Notes under the pieces: generated by a model
Told to the model about the DNA's origin: nothing
Seen by the model: only the letters and a program-made list of their open reading frames with translations
The model's database searches: none
Assembly: GCA_900551105.1 (NCBI GenBank)
Contig: URUT01000028.1
Location: 1-15,908 of the forward strand
Length of the DNA stretch: 15,908 bases
Source of the DNA: an uncultured Mycoplasmatota bacterium
GTDB lineage: Bacteria > Bacillota_I > Bacilli_A > RF39 > UBA660
Direction: 5' to 3'
Part shown: in pieces, positions 7,132 to 13,665 of the stretch
Layout of the letters: each line of letters starts with the position of its first letter
How positions within the stretch are numbered: position 1 is the stretch's first letter
Made by a program: the position numbers and the translations under genes

Positions 7132-8130
7132 ATGAAAAAAATTAAATATTTATTTAGATGTATTAAAAGATTAGATGTAAAAAATATGTTTGTAATTATT
7201 GATAATGTTAGTAAGAAGAGTAAAAAGAATAAGTTATGGATTTTTATTGATGTTATATACTGTGGTCTTGTTTATGGGGCTGGATATTATGATTATCAAG
7301 AGTTTGAGTTTTATTTGCTTACTAATAAAGAGAGAAAGACTTATTTGACTAGAGTTAAAAATAATATGATTGTTAAGAAATATAATAATCCGAAAGATTT
7401 TTATAAGTTTGATGATAAGGGAGTATTTAATGAACTTTTTAAAGATTATTTAAAGAGAGATTATTTAGTTATTGATGAGAAAAGTTTTAGCGCTTTTAAG
7501 AAGTTTATAAGTAAGCATAAGAGTTTTATTGCTAAGCCAATAGATGGTGATGGTGGTAAGGGTGTAGAGAAAATAGTTATTAAAGATGATACTAATTTAG
7601 ATGAGGTATTTGCTTCTTTGATACTTAAAAAACAATTGCTTCTTGAAGAGGTTATTACTCAGCATGAGGAAATTAATGAATTATATGAGGGAGCGGTTAA
7701 CTCACTTAGATTATTTACCTTTTTTGATGGGGTAAATGGTTATGTTTTAAATAGTGTTTTTAAGCTTGGTAATGGGGGAGTAACTGATAACTTTTCTAGT
7801 GGTTCGATGTATACGTTTATAGATGATGAGGGCGTAGTAATAGTTCCCGCAATTGATAGAAATGATGATATTTATGAAATTCATCCGATTACGGGAAAGA
7901 AGATTACTGGTTTTAAAGTTCCTTTTTATAAAGAAGCTTGTGAGATGGTGATTAAAGCTGCTAGCGTTGTAAATGATGTTAGGTATATTGGCTGGGATGT
8001 AGCAATTACACCAAAAGGGCCAGTTATTATAGAGGGCAATTGTTTTCCTGGTGTATTTCAAATTAAGCCGCATTTAGCTAAGGAACATGTGGGTTTGATT
8101 ACAAAATATAAAAAATATATGGATTTTTGA
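7132..8130 (+). CDS. ATP-grasp ligase, sugar-transfer-associated type
   Basis: An ATP-grasp fold enzyme of 332 residues, most like the sugar-transfer-associated family (ATPgrasp_ST), which activates a carboxylate with ATP to make an amide or similar bond. The basic N-terminal region (1-45) resembles that family's leader. The ATP-binding loop AKPIDGDGGKGV is at 134-145 and the strand LLLEEVITQHEEI at about 168-180. The C-terminal Mg-binding motif includes D289 in IGWDVAITPKG and E301 and N303 in VIIEGNCFPG, so the catalytic residues are present. The start follows AGAGG. It lies 32 bases after the spoIIP-linked gene. Substrates are unknown; surface polysaccharide or cell-wall modification is the usual guess for this family. 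Confidence 0.82.
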   Translation: MKKIKYLFRCIKRLDVKNMFVIIDNVSKKSKKNKLWIFIDVIYCGLVYGAGYYDYQEFEFYLLTNKERKTYLTRVKNNMIVKKYNNPKDFYKFDDKGVFNELFKDYLKRDYLVIDEKSFSAFKKFISKHKSFIAKPIDGDGGKGVEKIVIKDDTNLDEVFASLILKKQLLLEEVITQHEEINELYEGAVNSLRLFTFFDGVNGYVLNSVFKLGNGGVTDNFSSGSMYTFIDDEGVVIVPAIDRNDDIYEIHPITGKKITGFKVPFYKEACEMVIKAASVVNDVRYIGWDVAITPKGPVIIEGNCFPGVFQIKPHLAKEHVGLITKYKKYMDF

Positions 8131-8141
8131 TAAAAAATGAC

Positions 8142-8170
8142 TTGAACTTGAAGAAAAAATGTATTATAAT
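8142..8170 (+). promoter_or_regulatory. Sigma-A promoter of tRNA-Arg
   Basis: TTGAAC (8142-8147), a 17-base spacer and a perfect TATAAT (8165-8170) lie 19 bases before the tRNA. Confidence 0.88.
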
Positions 8171-8189
8171 CTTCTTGTTCAGTTTATTT

Positions 8190-8266
8190 GTCTTCGTAGC
8201 TCAGCTGGATAGAGCATACGCCTTCTAAGCGTACGGTCGCGCGTTCGAATCGCGCCGAGGACACCA
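8190..8266 (+). tRNA. tRNA-Arg, anticodon TCT
   Basis: GTCTTCG pairs with CGAGGAC in the acceptor stem. The D-arm GCTCAGCTGGATAGAGC is normal. The anticodon stem TACGC/GCGTA closes the loop CTTCTAA with anticodon TCT, which reads AGA, the favoured arginine codon here. The T-arm contains GTTCGAAT and CCA is encoded at 8264-8266. It is a single-gene unit with its own promoter and terminator. Confidence 0.98.
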
Positions 8267-8280
8267 TTTGACTTTAGAGG

Positions 8281-8305
8281 GCAACCCGTGTGGGTTGCTT
8301 TTCTC
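8281..8305 (+). terminator. Intrinsic terminator of tRNA-Arg
   Basis: GCAACCC (8281-8287) and GGGTTGC (8292-8298) form a perfect 7-bp GC-rich stem around GTGT, followed by TTTTCTCTT. Confidence 0.9.
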
Positions 8306-8323
8306 TTGGAATAATTTTAACTC

Positions 8324-8352
8324 TTGTTTAACTAATAAATTTATAATATAAT
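8324..8352 (+). promoter_or_regulatory. Sigma-A promoter before the PfkB-like gene
   Basis: TTGTTT (8324-8329), a 17-base spacer and TATAAT (8347-8352). A second TATAAT overlaps at 8342-8347. The start codon is 28 bases downstream. Confidence 0.7.
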
Positions 8353-8379
8353 TGTTATAGAATATGAAGGTGATTAAAA

Positions 8380-9384
8380 GTGAAAGTATTAGTTATTGGA
8401 AAACCTAGTTATGATGTAATAATTCCGACTGATAAATTTATTGTTGAAGGAAGTAAAAATTTAGTAAAAGAAAAGTATGAGCTTATTGGTGGTGCTAGTA
8501 TTTATACTGCTGAGCTTCTTGCTAAGTGGGGCGTAGATGTAACTTTTACTGGCGTTGTTGGTAATGATGCAGGTGGTCAAAGGGTTAAGGCTGATCTTGA
8601 GGCTTTAAATATTAATGTTAAATATTTAGAAATTAATTATGAACATAAGACTAGTTTAAATTATATTTTAATAAATAAAGAAAATGGTAGCAGTACTTCT
8701 TTAAAACAAGTGATGGATTATAATTTAGTTAAGTATAAGTATGATTTTAATCCGGATTTTATTATAAGTGATGGAACTGATATGCCAGGAACTCTTGCAG
8801 CTTTAAATAACTATCCTAATTCTAAGTTTATTTTACTTGCGAATGTGGTTAGTCAAGAATATTATAATGTTAGTAAGAGATGTAATTATGTAGTTGCTAA
8901 TAGTGCTTTTGCTAAGGCTTTAACGAAACTTGATTTAGAAATTGGTAAGAACAAAGCAATGGTTAATTTCTTTCAAAAGATTAAAGATTTAAATAAAGCT
9001 GATTATGTGGTTACCCTAAAAGATAAGGGAGTTTTGTATGCTAAAGATAGAGATGTAAAGATGCTTCCAGCAGTTAAGACAAATGTTGTAGATGATACTA
9101 ATGCAGGACCGGCTTTTTTTGCAGCGTACTGTTTTGGAACAATAAATGGGTTTGATAAAGATGTAGTTATGAAAATAGCTAATACGACAGCAGCGATTGC
9201 TATGCAAAAGTATGGTGTAACTGGAATACCAATGCTTAATGATGTTTTGAAAGTTTTAAATATCAAGATAGAAGGCGTAAATGATAAAGAAAAAACAGAA
9301 AGTAAGCCAGCACAAAGTGATGCGCAAAATGCAAATGAAAGTGCTACACCAAAGCAAGAAGGAGAGGAAACAAAGAGTGAATAA
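8380..9384 (+). CDS. PfkB-fold carbohydrate kinase-like protein lacking the catalytic Asp
   Basis: A 334-residue ribokinase/PfkB-fold protein. GTG is chosen as start because of AAGGTGAT eight bases upstream and the typical first strand MKVLVIGKPSYDVI. The sugar-site segment IGGASIYTAELLAKWGVDVTF (about 36-56) and GVVGND are present. The second PfkB signature, normally DTxGAGDAF, reads D-D-T-N-A-G-P-A-F at 238-246, so the Asp that acts as catalytic base is P244 and the anion-hole Gly is N241. Kinase activity is therefore doubtful. The fold is otherwise complete. After about residue 302 there is a low-complexity tail rich in Glu, Lys, Gln and Ala that the family does not need. The next gene starts inside its last codons. 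A sugar-binding or regulatory role is possible. Confidence 0.85.
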   Translation: MKVLVIGKPSYDVIIPTDKFIVEGSKNLVKEKYELIGGASIYTAELLAKWGVDVTFTGVVGNDAGGQRVKADLEALNINVKYLEINYEHKTSLNYILINKENGSSTSLKQVMDYNLVKYKYDFNPDFIISDGTDMPGTLAALNNYPNSKFILLANVVSQEYYNVSKRCNYVVANSAFAKALTKLDLEIGKNKAMVNFFQKIKDLNKADYVVTLKDKGVLYAKDRDVKMLPAVKTNVVDDTNAGPAFFAAYCFGTINGFDKDVVMKIANTTAAIAMQKYGVTGIPMLNDVLKVLNIKIEGVNDKEKTESKPAQSDAQNANESATPKQEGEETKSE

Positions 9385-9631
9385 TCCATTTTTAGAGATA
9401 CTTCCTAAGATAGATGTTCATGGATATACTAGAGATACAGTATATTTGCCAGTTAGTGATTTTATTAATGATAATTTAAAGTTAAATAATAAAAAAATAG
9501 TAGTAATTCATGGTATTGGGAATGGTATTTTAAAAGATGAGATTTTTCTTTTGTTTAGGAAAGATAAAAGAGTTAAGAGTATGCATATAGATTTTGCTAA
9601 TTTAGGGTGTACTATTATTGAACTAAATTAA
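9377..9631 (+). CDS. Stand-alone Smr domain protein
   Basis: A short protein (84 residues) made only of the Smr (small MutS-related) domain, which binds or cuts nucleic acid; in MutS2 it lies at the C-terminus. The two family motifs are present: DVHGYTRDTV near the start (the DLHG motif) and VIHGIGNGILKDEI (the HGxGxG motif). An out-of-frame ATG far upstream opens the same frame, but GTG at 9377 follows AAGGAGAGG with good spacing and gives a normal domain start. The gene overlaps the end of the PfkB-like gene by 8 bases. Its own end carries the obgE promoter. Ribosome-linked RNA cleavage, as proposed for other Smr proteins, would suit its place beside obgE, but that is inference. Confidence 0.87.
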   Translation: MNNPFLEILPKIDVHGYTRDTVYLPVSDFINDNLKLNNKKIVVIHGIGNGILKDEIFLLFRKDKRVKSMHIDFANLGCTIIELN

Positions 9632-9646
9632 TTATTTTGTTAAAAT
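9618..9646 (+). promoter_or_regulatory. Sigma-A promoter of obgE inside the end of the Smr gene
   Basis: TTGAAC (9618-9623), a 17-base spacer and TAAAAT (9641-9646) with an extended TGT just before the -10. The -35 lies in the last codons of the Smr gene. Confidence 0.8.
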
Positions 9647-9670
9647 AGGTCTTATTTGGAGGTGATGGAT

Positions 9671-10933
9671 TTGTTTGTAGATGAGGTTTATGTAAAACTT
9701 ATTGCTGGAAAAGGTGGAGATGGTTGTACATCTTTTAGAAGAGAAAAGTTTGTAGCAATGGGTGGACCTAATGGTGGTAATGGAGGCCATGGGGCAAATA
9801 TTGTTTTTGAGGTAGATAAGTCACTTAGAACTTTAATAGATTTGAAGATGCAAAAGATTATTAAAGGAGATAAGGGTGTTAATGGTAAAGGCTCTGATAG
9901 AAATGGAGCTAATGCCGAAGATGTAATTATCAAGGTGCCAGAGGGAACTGTGGTAAGTAATAAAAATACTGGTGAGGTTATTTGTGATTTGGTTACTGAT
10001 GGTCAAAGAGAGATTATTGCTCATGGTGGTAGAGGTGGTAAAGGTAATAGAGCTTTTGCTACACATGATAATCCAGCACCAAAGATGAGTGAGCTTGGAG
10101 CACCAGGAGAAGAAATTGAAATAAAATGCGAATTAAAGATGCTTGCTGATGTGGGACTGGTTGGTTTTCCTAGTGTTGGTAAGAGTACTTTACTTAGTAT
10201 TATTAGTAATGCATCTCCGAAGATTGCTGCATATCATTTTACGACATTAAGTCCTAATTTAGGGGTAGTTAGAGTTTATGATGATACTTTTGTGCTTGCT
10301 GATTTACCGGGACTTGTAGAAGGAGCAAGTAGTGGACTTGGTTTAGGTTTTCAGTTTTTAAGACATACATCAAGATGTAAAGTTATAGCGCATGTAGTCG
10401 ATATGAGTGGATCAGAAGGCAGAGATCCAATTAATGATTATGAAATTATTATTAATGAACTTAAAGCTTATGATGAAAGACTACTTAAGAAGCCAAGCGT
10501 GATTATAGCTAGTAAAATGGATTTAGAGGGTGCTAAGCAAAATTTAGAAACTTTTAAAAAGAAATATCCTAATGAGAAAATTTATCCAATTAGTTCTATT
10601 TACAATGAAGGTATTGATGTTTTAATTAAGGACTTAAATGAATTAGTTAAGACTAGTGCATCAGTAGTAGAAGAAGATATGAATAGCTTTAAGGAGTATA
10701 AGTTTGTAAGTGAAAAGCCGTTTACAATAGCTAAAGAAGATGGTATTTGGGTTGTAAAGGGTGAAAAGGTTGAACAGTTATTTAAGATGACTCGTTTTAC
10801 TGAAGATGAGAGTGTTTTAAGGTTTGCTCATAAACTTAAGAAAATTGGCGTTGAAGAGGCTTTAACTAAAGCTGGAGCTAAAATTGGTGATGAAGTAAAG
10901 ATACTAGATTATATATTTAATTTTAAGGAGTAG
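9671..10933 (+). CDS. obgE: GTPase ObgE/CgtA
   Basis: Essential ribosome-associated GTPase for 50S assembly and stress control, about 420 residues. The frame opens at 9656, but TTG at 9671 lies eight bases after GGAGG and gives the canonical MFVDEV start. The Gly-rich Obg domain (1-158) includes GGPNGGNGGHG and GGRGGKGN. The G domain has G1 GFPSVGKS at 165-172, G2 around HFTT, G3 DLPGLVEGA and a C-terminal OCT domain (about 335-415) with TRFTEDESVLRFAHKLKKIG. The G4 motif is A-S-K-M-D at 280-284, with Ser in place of the usual Asn. It is well conserved otherwise. RBS and stop lie close to the next gene, which uses the AAGGAG at the end of obgE. Confidence 0.97.
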   Translation: MFVDEVYVKLIAGKGGDGCTSFRREKFVAMGGPNGGNGGHGANIVFEVDKSLRTLIDLKMQKIIKGDKGVNGKGSDRNGANAEDVIIKVPEGTVVSNKNTGEVICDLVTDGQREIIAHGGRGGKGNRAFATHDNPAPKMSELGAPGEEIEIKCELKMLADVGLVGFPSVGKSTLLSIISNASPKIAAYHFTTLSPNLGVVRVYDDTFVLADLPGLVEGASSGLGLGFQFLRHTSRCKVIAHVVDMSGSEGRDPINDYEIIINELKAYDERLLKKPSVIIASKMDLEGAKQNLETFKKKYPNEKIYPISSIYNEGIDVLIKDLNELVKTSASVVEEDMNSFKEYKFVSEKPFTIAKEDGIWVVKGEKVEQLFKMTRFTEDESVLRFAHKLKKIGVEEALTKAGAKIGDEVKILDYIFNFKE

Positions 10934-10938
10934 ATAGA

Positions 10939-11259
10939 ATGAAAGATAAGATATTAGCATATGTTACGGTTGTTGTGGCTTTAGTGTTTATTTATTCACT
11001 AGTATTTATTAAGCCGGAGTTTAATGTGACATTTAATGAAAATAACGATAGTGATTTAGTTAATGTAGAAGTTATTAAAAAGGGTGAGAAGGCGACTAAG
11101 CCAAGAGAACCTCAAAAGGAAGGCTATACTTTTAAATACTGGGAACTTGATGGGAAAGAGTATGATTTTGATGAAGGAGTTACTAGTAATATTACTTTAA
11201 ATGCTGTTTATGAAGAGGTAGTTAAAGAAACTAATAATAAAACTTCTAAAAAAAGATAA
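10939..11259 (+). CDS. Membrane-anchored protein with one InlB-type repeat
   Basis: A 106-residue protein with a short basic N-terminus and one membrane helix (about 6-24), then a single Listeria-Bacteroides (InlB B) repeat at about 29-92. The repeat features are clear: VTFNEN, a KKGEKATKP step, EGYTFKYWELDGKEYDF and ITLNAVYEE. This beta-rich fold is common in surface proteins, usually in tandem copies; one copy behind a membrane anchor is a small version. A charged tail (VKETNNKTSKKR) ends it. Translation begins behind the AAGGAG that overlaps the end of obgE, so it is probably co-transcribed with obgE. The binding partner is unknown. Confidence 0.8.
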   Translation: MKDKILAYVTVVVALVFIYSLVFIKPEFNVTFNENNDSDLVNVEVIKKGEKATKPREPQKEGYTFKYWELDGKEYDFDEGVTSNITLNAVYEEVVKETNNKTSKKR

Positions 11260-11312
11260 TATACGACAAATTTTGCACTTTATTTATTATATATTAAGTT
11301 CGGGTGATAGAA

Positions 11313-11747
11313 ATGCGAACTTTTTATATTTTTAAGGTAAATAATGATTATAGTAGATTAACAAAGAATATTCCGAATAATCTATATACGGCTTATTTAA
11401 ATATTAAACTTAGTACTTCAAATAATATAGATTATTTATATAATGAATATTTTACTTTTACTGATGTGTTAAAGAAAAGAGATATAACGTCTTTTGTTAA
11501 GGCTAAGCTTAGTAATCAAGATGGTTATAGTGTTTATGGTAATACCCACATGTATAATAATTATTATACTGATGAAGTTAGTAAGTTAATTGTAAAAAGT
11601 AGTTTTATGATATTAAAGAGTAATAAAATTAATAGTACTTTTTTAAGTATATTAAATAGATTACCAAATATTTTTATTATAGATTTTGAAAATAGGGATT
11701 ATTTTTGGTTATCTAATTTTAGTAATTTAAGGCTTGTTTATGAGTAG
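11313..11747 (+). CDS. sirA: SirA-like protein (sporulation inhibitor of replication)
   Basis: A cytosolic protein of about 144 residues starting MRTFYIFKVNNDYSRL, with conserved-looking blocks NNYYTDEVSKLIVKSSFMILKS and FIIDFENRDYFWLSN. The pattern, and especially the place just upstream of yneF, match SirA (YneE) of B. subtilis, where yneE-yneF are neighbours. SirA binds DnaA domain I and blocks replication when sporulation begins under Spo0A control. GTG at 11304 opens the frame, but ATG at 11313 with GGGTGAT upstream is the better start. The assignment rests on synteny plus weak sequence likeness. If correct it is a second sporulation-pathway gene in the window, after spoIIP. Confidence 0.55.
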   Translation: MRTFYIFKVNNDYSRLTKNIPNNLYTAYLNIKLSTSNNIDYLYNEYFTFTDVLKKRDITSFVKAKLSNQDGYSVYGNTHMYNNYYTDEVSKLIVKSSFMILKSNKINSTFLSILNRLPNIFIIDFENRDYFWLSNFSNLRLVYE

Positions 11748-11763
11748 GATTATAGTGTATAAT
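11734..11763 (+). promoter_or_regulatory. Sigma-A promoter of yneF inside the end of the SirA-like gene
   Basis: TTGTTT (11734-11739), an 18-base spacer and TATAAT (11758-11763). The -35 lies in the last codons of the preceding gene. Confidence 0.65.
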
Positions 11764-11783
11764 ACGATTAGGAGTGGTGAAGA

Positions 11784-11993
11784 ATGTGGCATGATATATT
11801 AATGATATTAATTGGTATTATTATAGGAGCTGCTGTTGGTTTTTTTGCTTGCAAGAAGTATATGCTTAAGTACTTTAAGAAGAATCCACCTATTAATGAA
11901 AAGATGATTGAAACATTAATGAGTGGAATGGGTAGAAAACCTAGTCAAAAGCAAGTGAAACAGTTAATGCAGCAAATGAATAGAATGAAGTAG
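11784..11993 (+). CDS. yneF: YneF family (UPF0154) small membrane protein
   Basis: A 69-residue single-pass membrane protein. One helix (about 4-24, ending FFACKKYMLKYFKKNPPINE) is followed by the family's diagnostic basic tail, MIETLMSGMGRKPSQKQVKQLMQQM. Length and motif order match UPF0154/YneF proteins of Bacilli and Mollicutes, whose function is unknown. The start is preceded by AGGAGTGGTGA. The next gene begins two bases after its stop, so yneF, yceD and rpmF probably form one transcript. Confidence 0.95.
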   Translation: MWHDILMILIGIIIGAAVGFFACKKYMLKYFKKNPPINEKMIETLMSGMGRKPSQKQVKQLMQQMNRMK

Positions 11994-11995
11994 TT

Positions 11996-12403
11996 ATGAG
12001 AATTGATTTAAGAAAATTGTATGCTTATGGAAGCTTAGATGTTAATGAAAAAATTGTTATTCCTAAAGAAATGTATGAAAAATCAGGTGTAAGAAGAATT
12101 AGTGATGTAAGTGTAGAAGGTAGAGTATTTGTTAACTATGAGGATGAAATAGAGTTAGACTTAAATTTAAAAGGCGAGTTAATAATGCCTTGTGCAGTAA
12201 GTTTAGAAGATGTTTCAGTTCCATTTGATACTAAGGCGACTGATGTTATTGATGAAAAAATGATAAAAAATGAATTTTATCTTGATTTATTGGACATTTT
12301 ATGGGAAAATATTGTATTGGAAATTCCGATAAGAGTTGTTAAAGAGGGAGTTTTTTATGAAGCTACCAGCGGTGAAGGCTGGAGTTTGGAAGAAAAAGAA
12401 TAG
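11996..12403 (+). CDS. yceD: YceD/DUF177 family protein
   Basis: A cytosolic protein of 135 residues from the DUF177 (YceD/YlbN) family, encoded beside rpmF across bacteria and linked to 23S rRNA or large-subunit biogenesis. Visible family features are the first helix/strand MRIDLRKL, the central segment VNYEDEIELDLNLKGELIMPCAVSLEDVSVPF, where most members have an R-C or P-C motif, and the C-terminal acidic tail with TSGEGWSLEEKE. It starts two bases after yneF with no strong SD of its own, which suggests coupling to yneF translation. rpmF follows 23 bases downstream. Confidence 0.9.
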   Translation: MRIDLRKLYAYGSLDVNEKIVIPKEMYEKSGVRRISDVSVEGRVFVNYEDEIELDLNLKGELIMPCAVSLEDVSVPFDTKATDVIDEKMIKNEFYLDLLDILWENIVLEIPIRVVKEGVFYEATSGEGWSLEEKE

Positions 12404-12426
12404 ATTGATGGAAGGAGTGAGGAGTT

Positions 12427-12612
12427 ATGGCAGTTCCATTTAGAAGAACTAGTAAAACTAAAAAGAGAATGCGTCGTACCCATTTAAAGAAGGTTGCTGC
12501 TGGATTTATCAATTGTCCTAATTGTGGCGAACCAATTAAACCTCATCGTGCTTGTACTAAATGTGGTTTTTATAAGGGAAAAGAAATTATTAAAGTTAGT
12601 GAAGAAAACTAA
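12427..12612 (+). CDS. rpmF: 50S ribosomal protein L32 (zinc-binding form)
   Basis: A 61-residue ribosomal protein starting MAVPFRRTSKTKKRMRRTH, the standard L32 start. The zinc ribbon is complete: CPNC at 30-33 and CTKC at 43-46, so this is the Zn-dependent C+ form. A strong GGAAGGAGTGAGG site precedes ATG. The usual downstream plsX-fab genes are absent; a separate promoter starts the next unit. A clear terminator is not visible, only a T-rich stretch after the stop. Confidence 0.97.
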   Translation: MAVPFRRTSKTKKRMRRTHLKKVAAGFINCPNCGEPIKPHRACTKCGFYKGKEIIKVSEEN

Positions 12613-12621
12613 CTTTTTTTC

Positions 12622-12650
12622 TTGTTAATTAGATTTTTTTGTAATATACT
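12622..12650 (+). promoter_or_regulatory. Sigma-A promoter before the DUF5684-type gene
   Basis: TTGTTA (12622-12627), a 17-base spacer and TATACT (12645-12650), 24 bases before the start codon. Confidence 0.75.
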
Positions 12651-12673
12651 GTTTATAGTGAGGTGTTAAAATT

Positions 12674-13252
12674 ATGGTAGAATCATTTTTGGCTTTAGGT
12701 TTTATTGCTGTTATTATCGCTTGTTTTATTGGATTACCTTTACTTGTGCTAATGATAGTAGCATACTGGAAGTTATTTAAAAAATGTGGCAGAGAAGGTT
12801 GGGAAGGAATTATTCCACTTTATAATGTTTGGGTATTAGTTGATATTACTGGAATGGTTTGGTGGACATTTTTAATCATTTTATTTGGTTCACTTATTCC
12901 GGGAATTGGTAGCTTAGTTGTGTTATTTGCTAATTTTTGTGTAAATTATAACTTAGCAATTAAGATGGGTAAAGAACCAATTGGTTATGCTTTTGGATTA
13001 ACTTTCATACCTGTAATATTCATTCCAATTCTTGCATTTGGTGATGCTACATTTGTTGATCGTAAGGTTAGCAAATATGGAGTTATACCTGAAGATAAAG
13101 TTAATAGTACAGTTAGTGGTAATAGTAATACTGAGACTAAACAAGATACTAGTGAAACTAAAACTACTAAGAAAAGTAAATTTTGTACTAATTGTGGTGC
13201 AGAAATTACTGGTGGAAAATTTTGCTCAAAATGTGGACATGAAATACACTAA
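12674..13252 (+). CDS. DUF5684-type multi-pass membrane protein with C-terminal zinc ribbon
   Basis: A 192-residue membrane protein. About four hydrophobic segments lie between residues 4 and 122. The DUF5684-like block YWKLFKKCGREGWEGIIPLYN (about 31-51) sits just after the first helix, followed by segments around WWTFLIILFGSLIPGIGSL and the helix before FGDATF. A Ser/Thr/Lys-rich linker (about 140-167) leads to a zinc ribbon, CTNC-(x)n-CSKC, at 171-188. The protein is probably anchored with the ribbon in the cytosol. A GAGGTG site precedes ATG. It has its own promoter, and a terminator begins at its stop codon. Function is unknown; signal-peptidase-like neighbours seen elsewhere for DUF5684 are not present. 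Confidence 0.8.
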   Translation: MVESFLALGFIAVIIACFIGLPLLVLMIVAYWKLFKKCGREGWEGIIPLYNVWVLVDITGMVWWTFLIILFGSLIPGIGSLVVLFANFCVNYNLAIKMGKEPIGYAFGLTFIPVIFIPILAFGDATFVDRKVSKYGVIPEDKVNSTVSGNSNTETKQDTSETKTTKKSKFCTNCGAEITGGKFCSKCGHEIH

Positions 13253-13270
13253 AAGAGTGTATTTTTTTTT
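13242..13270 (+). terminator. Intrinsic terminator overlapping a stop codon
   Basis: AAATACACT (13242-13250) pairs perfectly with AGTGTATTT (13256-13264) around AAAAG and continues into T. The stem includes the last sense codons and the first base of the stop of the zinc-ribbon gene. Confidence 0.88.
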
Positions 13271-13276
13271 GAGTTA

Positions 13277-13285
13277 TGGTATAAT
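13277..13285 (+). promoter_or_regulatory. Extended -10 promoter before the unknown gene at 13309
   Basis: TGGTATAAT is a perfect extended -10. No good -35 lies 17 bases upstream, where the preceding terminator sits. The start codon follows 24 bases later behind AGGTGAGA. Confidence 0.7.
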
Positions 13286-13308
13286 CATTTATAGTATAGG
13301 TGAGATAA

Positions 13309-13665
13309 ATGAGAAAACAAAAGTTAATTCTTAGCTATTGTCCTTATTTTTATAAAATTATAAATTTTGAGTTTTATGAGGATGATGTTATTTCTAAAAA
13401 ATTAATTATGTTATATAGAGATTATATATTTAATGTAGATGTTACTAATAAAAGGGATATTGCAAAGGCACAAAGATTAGATTTGATTTTAAATAAGTAT
13501 ATTGATGATTATGTGTTTAGAAAGACTTTACAGAAAGATATTTTAAATATTAATGTATTAGATGGAGAAACTAAAGAGCAAGTTTTTATTAGTGGGATTT
13601 TTAGGATATATGATGCTTATGAAAGTGGGTATACAAGAAATATTTATTTTGCGAGGTGGATTTAA
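13309..13665 (+). CDS. Unknown cytosolic protein
   Basis: I do not recognise this 118-residue protein. It has no signal peptide or membrane helix. It is rich in Tyr, Asp, Ile and Lys, with predicted mixed helix and strand, and a C-terminal block IYDAYESGYTRNIYFARWI that looks conserved in kind. Its size and aromatic content resemble the SirA-like protein upstream, but I see no convincing alignment. It has an extended -10 promoter and an AGGTGAG site. Its stop overlaps the start of the membrane-anchored Ig-like gene (TAATG), so the two form a coupled pair and may act together. Confidence 0.75.
   Translation: MRKQKLILSYCPYFYKIINFEFYEDDVISKKLIMLYRDYIFNVDVTNKRDIAKAQRLDLILNKYIDDYVFRKTLQKDILNINVLDGETKEQVFISGIFRIYDAYESGYTRNIYFARWI

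Noticed and set aside
7747..8073. Minus-strand reading frame inside the ATP-grasp gene
   Set aside because: It lies opposite a well-conserved catalytic region and shows no family features.
5860..8130. TGA read as tryptophan (mycoplasma code)
   Set aside because: TGA ends three genes at the expected lengths and tryptophan is TGG throughout.
9281..9376. Upstream extension of the Smr protein from ATG 9281
   Set aside because: It overlaps the PfkB-like tail out of frame, is all Lys/Gln, and the GTG at 9377 has a good ribosome binding site and gives a normal domain start.
9003..9389. Minus-strand reading frames over the PfkB-like gene end
   Set aside because: Their Ser/Leu/Phe-rich composition arises from the low-complexity coding tail on the other strand; no ribosome binding site.
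9688..10066. Minus-strand reading frames opposite the Obg domain
   Set aside because: Shadows of the Gly-rich repeats; Pro-rich translation is the complement of Gly codons.
13032..13334. Alternative-frame reading frame across the zinc-ribbon gene end
   Set aside because: It runs through the zinc ribbon, the terminator and the next promoter, and has no ribosome binding site.
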